Shown here one piece after another: positions 42,956 to 47,868 of a DNA stretch of 47,868 nucleotides. This stretch comes from Microbispora corallina (lineage in GTDB: Bacteria; Actinomycetota; Actinomycetes; Streptosporangiales; Streptosporangiaceae), in contig NZ_BOOC01000028.1 in assembly GCF_016863035.1 (NCBI RefSeq), positions 1 to 47,868 on the forward strand. Reading direction: 5' to 3'. The notes under the pieces are model-generated. The model was not told where the DNA came from. It saw nothing but the letters and a program-made list of their open reading frames with translations, and did no database searches. Each line of letters starts with the position of its first letter. Positions within the stretch are counted from its first letter, which is position 1. Both the position numbers and the translations under genes were made by a program.

Positions 42956-44322
42956 ACACGCCACAGGAGACCGTGGAGCGGGCGCTGGCGCTGAGCCAGG
43001 CCGACGGCTGCGTCGTGATCGTCGACGAGGGGTCCACCGCCAACCTGCGCTTCGCCGGCAACACGCTGACGACGAACGGCGTCGCCCGCTCGTCCCGGCT
43101 CACCGTCATCTCGGTCGCCGGGCAGGGCGTGGGGGTCGTCTCCCGCTCCGCCGTACGGCCCGACCAGCTGGAGGACGTGGTCGCCGCGGCCGACCGGGCG
43201 GCCCGCGAGGCGCGCCCGTCGGAGGACGCCCGCCCGCTCGTCGAGGGCGGCGCCTCGGAGGGCTGGGACCGGCCCGTCGAGCCGACCTCCATCGAGGTCT
43301 TCCGCGACTTCGCGCCGGCGCTGGGCGAGTCGTTCGCGTCGGCCGAGGCGTCGGGCCGGCGGCTGTACGGCTTCGCCGAGCACATCCTCACCTCGACGTT
43401 CGTCGGCTCCTCGACCGGGCTGCGGCAGCGGCACGACCAGCCGACGGGACGGCTGGAGCTGAACGCCAAGTCGGCCGACGTCTCCCGGTCGGCCTGGACC
43501 GGCGTCGCCACCCGCGACTTCGCCGACGTGGACGTGGCCGCGCTCGACGCCACGCTGGCGCAGCGGCTGGAGTGGGCCAAGCGGCGGATCGCGCTAGAGG
43601 CCGGGCGGTACGAGACGCTGCTGCCGCCGTCCGCGGTGTCCGACCTGCTCATCTACCTGTACTGGTCGGCCGGGGCGCGTGACGCGGCCGACGGGCGGAC
43701 CGTGTTCTCCAAGCCGGGCGGCGGCACCCGCGTCGGGGAGCGGCTGTCGCCGATCCCGCTGCGGCTGTCGGGCGACCCCGCTCACCAGGGCATCGAGTGT
43801 GCGCCGTTCGTGATCGCGCACGCGTCGGGCCGGGAGCAGTCGGTCTTCGACAACGGCCTGCCGCTGGCCCGCACCGACTGGATCGCGGACGGCACGCTGG
43901 CCAACCTCATCCAGACCCGGCACTCAGCGGAGCTGACCGGGCTCGCGGCCACCCCGCAGATCGACAACCTGATCATGACGGGCCCCGAGGGCGGCCGCTC
44001 ACTGGAGGAGATGATCTCCTCGACCGAGCGGGGGCTGCTGCTGACCTGCCTGTGGTACATCCGCGAGGTCGACCCGCAGACCCTGCTGCTCACCGGGCTC
44101 ACCCGCGACGGGGTCTACCTCGTCGAGAACGGCGAGGTGACCGGGGAGGTCAACAACTTCCGGTTCAACGAGTCGCCGGTCGACCTGCTCGGCCGCCTGA
44201 CCGAGGTGGGCGCGAGCGAGCAGACGCTGCCGCGCGAGTGGAACGACTACTTCACCCGCGCCGTCATGCCGCCGCTCCGAGTGCCCGACTTCAACATGTC
44301 GACGGTCAGCCAGGCCAGCTGA
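42952..44322 (+). CDS. pmbA: TldE/PmbA-type metallopeptidase subunit
   Basis: 456 residues from a GTG at 42952 that overlaps the tldD stop (GTGA), with GGAGGG at 42940-42945 six bases upstream. It has the PmbA/TldE fold without the His-Glu-x3-His motif, as expected for the non-catalytic partner. 'RLELNAKSADVSRSAWTG', 'SPIPLRLSGDPAHQGIECAP' and 'NLIMTGPEGGRSLEEMI' are family blocks. It should form the hollow TldD-TldE complex. It converges with the dodecin gene, 28 bases apart. Confidence 0.93.
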
Positions 44323-44350
44323 CGGCCATCGTCGGCCGCGCCTCTCGCGG

Positions 44351-44563
44351 TCAGGCGTCCTCGAGGCGGAAGCCCACTTTCATGCCGACCTGGAAGTGGG
44401 CCACCTCGCCGTCCACGATGTGCCCGCGGACCTCGGTGACCTCGAACCAGTCGAGGTGCCGCAGGGTCTGGGCGGCGCGCCGGACGCCGTTGCGGATGGC
44501 CTGGTCGACGCTCTCCCCCGAGGTGCCGACGATCTCGGTCACCCGGTAGGTACGATCCGACAT
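44351..44563 (-). CDS. Dodecin (flavin-binding protein)
   Basis: 70 residues from the ATG at 44563, with AGGAGG 5 bases upstream. 'YRVTEIVGTSGESVDQAIRN' and 'LDWFEVTEVRGHIVDGEVAH' are the dodecin signature; the Trp in 'LDWFEV' stacks on flavin. Dodecins form hollow 12-mers that store riboflavin or FMN. Length and motifs are complete. It is divergent from the DUF3099 gene, 75 bases apart. Confidence 0.95.
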   Translation of the reverse strand: MSDRTYRVTEIVGTSGESVDQAIRNGVRRAAQTLRHLDWFEVTEVRGHIVDGEVAHFQVGMKVGFRLEDA

Positions 44564-44638
44564 CTTGTCCTCCTGCTCTGGTCTCCGCATGATCGTATCC
44601 TTGTGCGGCTTTCACACCCGCCACAGTGGAGGACTAAC

Positions 44639-44971
44639 GTGGAAGTCGTGAAGCCATGGCGCAGGTTCAGGCGCGGCACCACGGTGGTCCACCAGGTGAC
44701 CGACGCGCAGCCGTCGCTGTCCGACGACATCAAACGGCGCGAGCGAAGCTATCTGATCAAGATGAGCATCCGGCTGATCTGCCTCATCCTCGCCGTGGCC
44801 CTGCCGGCTCCCTGGCCGATCAAGGGGTTGCTCGTCGCCGGGGCCGTTCTTTTGCCATACCTTGCCGTTATCGGGGCCAACCAACGAGGTGAGAGCCTTC
44901 CGGCCGGCTCAGACTTGACCGGATCCAGCCAAAACGAGATCCCACGCCACCGACGCGAGATCGGGTCGTGA
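44639..44971 (+). CDS. DUF3099 family membrane protein
   Basis: 110 residues from a GTG at 44639, with GGAGG at 44628-44632 six bases upstream. 'HQVTDAQPSLSDDIKRRERS' followed by 'YLIKMSIRLICLILAVAL' is the DUF3099 pattern, common in actinobacteria. Two membrane helices (about 48-64 and 68-84) are followed by a polar tail. Function unknown. The small RNA candidate begins about 45 bases after its stop, under its own promoter-like sequence. Confidence 0.88.
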   Translation: MEVVKPWRRFRRGTTVVHQVTDAQPSLSDDIKRRERSYLIKMSIRLICLILAVALPAPWPIKGLLVAGAVLLPYLAVIGANQRGESLPAGSDLTGSSQNEIPRHRREIGS

Positions 44972-44978
44972 CAAAGTC

Positions 44979-45010
44979 TTGACGCAACCCATGGGTTAGA
45001 GGTGTACAGT
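44979..45010 (+). promoter_or_regulatory. Promoter of the C-loop small RNA
   Basis: TTGACG (44979-44984) is a near-perfect -35 box. The -10 may be TACAGT (45005-45010, spacing 20) or TGTACA (45003-45008, spacing 18). The first hairpin begins at 45018, about where transcription would start. There is no terminator between DUF3099 and this site. Confidence 0.5.
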
Positions 45011-45014
45011 TTAG

Positions 45015-45130
45015 CCAAGCGCTCTGGTCCCCCGTCGGAGCGCTGGTGCCGGCGTTCCGGGCCCCCGTCGGAACGCCGATGAAGCGGCGCCGGGTGGTTT
45101 GCCCCCGTAACCACCCGGCGTCGCCCTTTT
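45015..45130 (+). ncRNA. Small RNA with three C-rich-loop hairpins (6C RNA-like)
   Basis: Three consecutive hairpins are directly readable. Hairpin 1: stem 45018-45027 with 45035-45044, including two or three G-U pairs, loop UCCCCCG. Hairpin 2: 45050-45060 with 45068-45078, loop GCCCCCG. Hairpin 3: 45084-45099 with 45109-45124, loop UGCCCCCGU, followed by CCUUUU as in an intrinsic terminator. Each loop carries the same CCCCCG. The actinobacterial 6C RNA class is defined by C-rich hairpin loops of this kind, so that family is my best guess; three loops with five C rather than two with six is a difference. No open frame with a ribosome site covers it. It could pair with G-rich ribosome sites. 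Confidence 0.65.
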
Positions 45131-45181
45131 CCCGGGCTTTACCACTTTTTCCGGCCGTGTTCCCGTGGTGGCCGCGTATCG

Positions 45182-45213
45182 GGACGGGGGCCGCTGTTCC
45201 CGCGACCCCGTCC
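45182..45213 (-). terminator. Candidate terminator of the molybdopterin operon
   Basis: A perfect 8-bp stem (ggacgggg 45182-45189, ccccgtcc 45206-45213) with a 16-base loop lies 14 bases past the DUF6457 stop on the minus strand. Confidence 0.4.
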
Positions 45214-45226
45214 GTAAGGTCTCCTG

Positions 45227-45484
45227 TCAAGAGTCGCCGAGCGTCTCCGCGGTCGCCCTGCCCCAGTCGCCCGCCATCCGCGACAGCCTCTCCACGGCGT
45301 CGGGCGGGGCCGTCCCCGCGCCCTGCGCGAGCCCCACCAGGTAGGCGGTGAGCGGCGCCGCGGGCCGGGTCACCCCGTGGGCGACGTCCCTGGTCAGGTC
45401 GAGCACCGCGGCGCGGTCCACCCGCGCCGGGTCGATCCCCAGCTCGCGGCAGACCAGCGCGGTCCACTCCTCAAGCACGTTCAT
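45227..45484 (-). CDS. DUF6457 family protein (molybdopterin-associated)
   Basis: 85 residues from the ATG at 45484, with AGGAGG 4 bases upstream. 'EEWTALVCRELGIDPARVDR' and 'VLDLTRDVAHGVTRPAAPLT' mark a small helical domain that follows or is fused to molybdenum-cofactor guanylyltransferase in actinobacteria. Role unknown, probably accessory to cofactor synthesis. It begins 16 bases after the mobA stop. Confidence 0.82.
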   Translation of the reverse strand: MNVLEEWTALVCRELGIDPARVDRAAVLDLTRDVAHGVTRPAAPLTAYLVGLAQGAGTAPPDAVERLSRMAGDWGRATAETLGDS

Positions 45485-45500
45485 GCGGCCTCCTCGTGGG

Positions 45501-46088
45501 TCAGGGCTCCCCGGCCCTGCGGCGGGCCGTGCCGAGATCGTCAATCGTGTCGCAGTCGAACCACGGCTCGCATCCGTCCTCCCCCGTGAGGCGCAGCCGC
45601 ACCGGATCGAGCGGGCCGAGCAGCCGGTGCAGCGACCGCCCCTCGTACGCCGCCAGGGCGTCCCGCAGGGCCGCCGTCCGCCACACCCCGGTGAGCCACT
45701 GCTCGCGGCCGCCGTCGTCCACCAGGACGGCTCCCGCGGCGTCCGGCAGGGCCGCGCGCAGCAGCGCGGACACGTGCGCGGCCGTGAGGAACGGCAGGTC
45801 CGCGGCGAGGAGGGCGACCCACGGCGCGGCCACCTCGGCGAGCCCGGCGCGCAGCGCCGGGACCGGTCCTCCGCCGGGCGGGTCCTCCCGGGTGAACACC
45901 GCGCGGAGGCCGGTCCGGGGCGGTCCCACGACGACGAGCGCGCGGGCGGCGGCGACGGCCGCGGCGACGCGCTCGACCAGCGGCCGTCCGCCGACGAGGG
46001 CGCCCGGTTTGTCCGCGCCGCCGAGACGCTCGGCCCTCCCCCCGGCCAGGATCACCGCGTCGTACGGCGTGCCCTCGGGCGGACGCAC
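45501..46088 (-). CDS. mobA: Molybdenum cofactor guanylyltransferase
   Basis: 195 residues from a GTG at 46088. The nucleotidyltransferase signature 'LAGGRAERLGGADKPG' is at 14-29, and 'LLAADLPFLTAAHV' has the metal-binding Asp. 'GGGPVPALRAGLAEV' is the guanine-binding loop. It transfers GMP from GTP to molybdopterin. It follows moaA after 13 bases, same strand. The family also contains related NTP transferases, but the moaA neighbour supports MobA. Confidence 0.85.
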   Translation of the reverse strand: MRPPEGTPYDAVILAGGRAERLGGADKPGALVGGRPLVERVAAAVAAARALVVVGPPRTGLRAVFTREDPPGGGPVPALRAGLAEVAAPWVALLAADLPFLTAAHVSALLRAALPDAAGAVLVDDGGREQWLTGVWRTAALRDALAAYEGRSLHRLLGPLDPVRLRLTGEDGCEPWFDCDTIDDLGTARRRAGEP

Positions 46089-46101
46089 GGCAGATCCCCG
46101 T

Positions 46102-47091
46102 TCAGCCGCCGATGGCCGACATGGGACGGGCCGGCTGGAGGAAGCTCGGGTCGTCGATGCCGTGCCCGGCCCGTTTCCCCCGTACGGCGGCGACCCACCG
46201 GGCCGCGAGGTCGTCGTCCGAGGCGCCCGAGCGCAGGGCCGACCGCAGGTCGGACTCGTCGGTGGCGAACAGGCAGTTGCGCACCTGGCCGTCGGCGGTG
46301 AGGCGGACCCGGTCGCAGGCGCCGCAGAACGGGCGGGTGACCGAGCCGATCACGCCCACCCGGGCCGGGCCGCCGTCCACCAGGAACAGCTCGGCGGGGG
46401 CGCTCCCGCGCGCCCGGGGGTCGTCCTCGGTGAGGTCGAAGGAGTCCTTGAGCAGGCCGAGGATCTCGTCCGCCGTCACCATCCGGTCGCGCCGCCACCC
46501 GTGCTGGGCGTCGAGCGGCATCTGCTCGATGAAGCGCAGCTCATAGCCCCGCTCCAGGCAGAAGCGCAGCAGCGGCACCGCCTCGTGCTCGTTGACGTCG
46601 CGCATCAGCACGGTGTTGACCTTGACGGGCAGCAGGCCGGCCGAGGCCGCCCCCGCGAGGCCGTCGAGCACGTCCCCGAGCCGGTCCCGGTGGGCGAGCC
46701 GGACGAACACGTCGCGGTCGAGCGTGTCGAGCGACACGTTGACCCGGTCGAGCCCGCCCCGGGCCAGGGGCTCGGCGAGCCGGGCGAGGCCGATGCCGTT
46801 CGTGGTGAGCGAGATCTGGGGCCGGGGCCGCAGGGCGGCGGTGGCGGCGACGATCTCCACGAGGTCCCCGCGCAGCAGCGGCTCGCCGCCGGTGTAGCGC
46901 ACCTCGGTGATGCCGAGTCGCTCGACGCCGATCGTGACCAGCCGGACGACCTCGTCGGCGGTCAGAAGTTCGGGCTTGGGCAGCCAGTCGAGGCCCTCGG
47001 GCGGCATGCAATAGGAGCACCGCAGGTTGCACCGATCGGTCAGCGACACGCGCAGATCGGTCGCGACCCGGCCGAACGAGTCAACCAGCAC
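46102..47091 (-). CDS. moaA: GTP 3',8-cyclase
   Basis: 329 residues from a GTG at 47091, with GGAGG 7 bases upstream; this gives the standard start 'LVDSFGRVATDLRVSLTDR'. The radical SAM motif Cys21-x3-Cys25-x2-Cys28 is in 'CNLRCSYC', 'TGGEPLLR' binds SAM, and the C-terminal [4Fe-4S] ligands are in 'FCGACDRVRLTADGQVRNC'. It ends in the essential Gly-Gly. It converts GTP to 3',8-cyclo-GTP in the first step of molybdopterin synthesis, with MoaC acting next; moaC is not in the window. An ATG at 47121 is less likely. Confidence 0.96.
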   Translation of the reverse strand: MLVDSFGRVATDLRVSLTDRCNLRCSYCMPPEGLDWLPKPELLTADEVVRLVTIGVERLGITEVRYTGGEPLLRGDLVEIVAATAALRPRPQISLTTNGIGLARLAEPLARGGLDRVNVSLDTLDRDVFVRLAHRDRLGDVLDGLAGAASAGLLPVKVNTVLMRDVNEHEAVPLLRFCLERGYELRFIEQMPLDAQHGWRRDRMVTADEILGLLKDSFDLTEDDPRARGSAPAELFLVDGGPARVGVIGSVTRPFCGACDRVRLTADGQVRNCLFATDESDLRSALRSGASDDDLAARWVAAVRGKRAGHGIDDPSFLQPARPMSAIGG

Positions 47092-47249
47092 GAGATGACC
47101 TCCATTGCCCGGAAGCCTCAAGCCTACGGCTTGCGGTCATCCACGGGACAACTCCATTGTCCCTCTGCCGATTCCACAGGCCGGCGCGCCTCGTCGCCGT
47201 CGTGCCCGCGCCGGACGACCGGGGAGGCGTCCCCGGAGCCGCCGGTTCC

Positions 47250-47868
47250 TCAGCCGGCGGCCTCCCGCGGCGCGAGCCGCCGGCTCTCGGGCAGGCGATG
47301 GCACACCGCGAGGACCGCCGCGCCCAGCAGGGCGGCCAGCGCGGTCGAGGCGGCCGCCGTGCCGGGCCCCGCCACCTCCATGACCACGCCGGCGAGGGCG
47401 GAGCCCAGGGCCGTACCCGTGGTGAAGAGCGTGATGAGCCACGCGAACGCCTCGGTGACCGTCCCCGGCGGGGCGAACGCGTCCACCATCGTGAAGGCGA
47501 CGACCAGCAGAGGCGACAGGAACAGGCCCGTCGCCAGGCAGATCGGCGCCATGACCCATACGGGGGCCATGGTGGCCACCAGCAGGTAGGTGACCGCGAG
47601 GCCGGCGCAGAACAGCACGGCCTGCGCGGTGGGCGCCGCCGTCCAGGACCTGCGGCCGTGCACGATCGCGCCAATCAGCGCCCCGAGCGCGGACACGGCC
47701 AGGAGCGCGCCCGCGCCGCCCGGCACCGGGTGCCGCTCGGCGTAGGCCACGGCGACGATGTTGAGCCCGCCGACGGCGGTGCCGCCGCCGGCAAGGCCGA
47801 GGAAGAGCAGCACCAGCGCCCGGCTGCGCAGCGGCCCCAGCCAGTCGCGCGGGCCCGGCTCCCCCCCC
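47250..47868 (-). CDS. MFS transporter, 5'-truncated by window edge
   Basis: The frame is open to the right edge; about 205 C-terminal residues are present, containing roughly six helices, the second half of a major-facilitator protein. 'DWLGPLRSRALVLLFLGLAG' looks like the middle loop and helix 7. 'APPGTVTEAFAWLITLFTTG' resembles the loop before helix 11 in drug and metabolite exporters. The substrate is unknown. The terminal run of C at the edge may be a sequencing or assembly end. 158 bases separate it from moaA. Confidence 0.85.
   Translation of the reverse strand, partial: GGEPGPRDWLGPLRSRALVLLFLGLAGGGTAVGGLNIVAVAYAERHPVPGGAGALLAVSALGALIGAIVHGRRSWTAAPTAQAVLFCAGLAVTYLLVATMAPVWVMAPICLATGLFLSPLLVVAFTMVDAFAPPGTVTEAFAWLITLFTTGTALGSALAGVVMEVAGPGTAAASTALAALLGAAVLAVCHRLPESRRLAPREAAG

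Noticed and set aside
47861..47868. Run of C at the right edge as a biological feature
   Set aside because: It is at the very end of the window and more likely a contig or sequencing end than a functional tract.

Overview
The window is GC-rich chromosomal DNA of a mycothiol-producing actinomycete. It encodes MshC, has the conserved uppP / phosphatase / DUF3090 / SCO1664-type / mshC block, a class E-type sortase and several apparently leaderless genes. Codon use and gene order suggest Streptosporangiales (Nonomuraea/Microbispora/Streptosporangium-like), but that placement is inference.

Region 1 (about 1-25,000) is a surface-polysaccharide locus of the Wzx/Wzy type. It holds a flippase cut by the left edge, two large polytopic membrane proteins (one Wzy-like, one GT-C-like), three GT4 and one GT2 glycosyltransferases, two nucleotide-sugar epimerase/dehydratase-family enzymes, a WecA/TagO-like initiating phosphosugar transferase, and a Wzz/BY-kinase chain-length regulator with a C-terminal tyrosine cluster. 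A low-molecular-weight tyrosine phosphatase gene overlaps the kinase gene tail to tail. Next come a DUF4012 surface protein, an LPFTG cell-wall-anchored protein, a sortase transcribed away from it, and a 46-residue membrane protein. The locus ends with a secreted GH39-like hydrolase, two paralogous CelD/FemAB-type acyltransferases around an antisense cytochrome P450, and a polysaccharide deacetylase. Together these could start, extend, export, trim, acylate and deacetylate a polymer and hold it at the wall.

Region 2 (about 25,000-30,800) is accessory: an alpha/beta hydrolase, a metallo-beta-lactamase-fold hydrolase divergent from a CGNR-type regulator, a phosphotransferase, a truncated flavodoxin-family remnant, and a second GH39-like protein (probable lipoprotein) closely related to the one in region 1.

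Region 3 (about 30,900-47,868) is mostly core. A minus-strand run holds uppP, histidine phosphatase, DUF3090, SCO1664-type kinase-like, NRDE and mshC. After an aldo/keto reductase come a secreted Val-Asp-rich protein and a secreted CE1 esterase with CBM2, then fabG-fabI, tldD-pmbA, dodecin, DUF3099, moaA-mobA-DUF6457 and an MFS transporter cut by the right edge. Between DUF3099 and the molybdopterin genes lies a probable small RNA: three consecutive hairpins, each with a CCCCCG loop, behind a promoter-like sequence; the last hairpin looks like a terminator. It resembles the actinobacterial 6C RNA class and is the most striking non-coding element. No tRNA, rRNA, CRISPR array or insertion sequence was seen.
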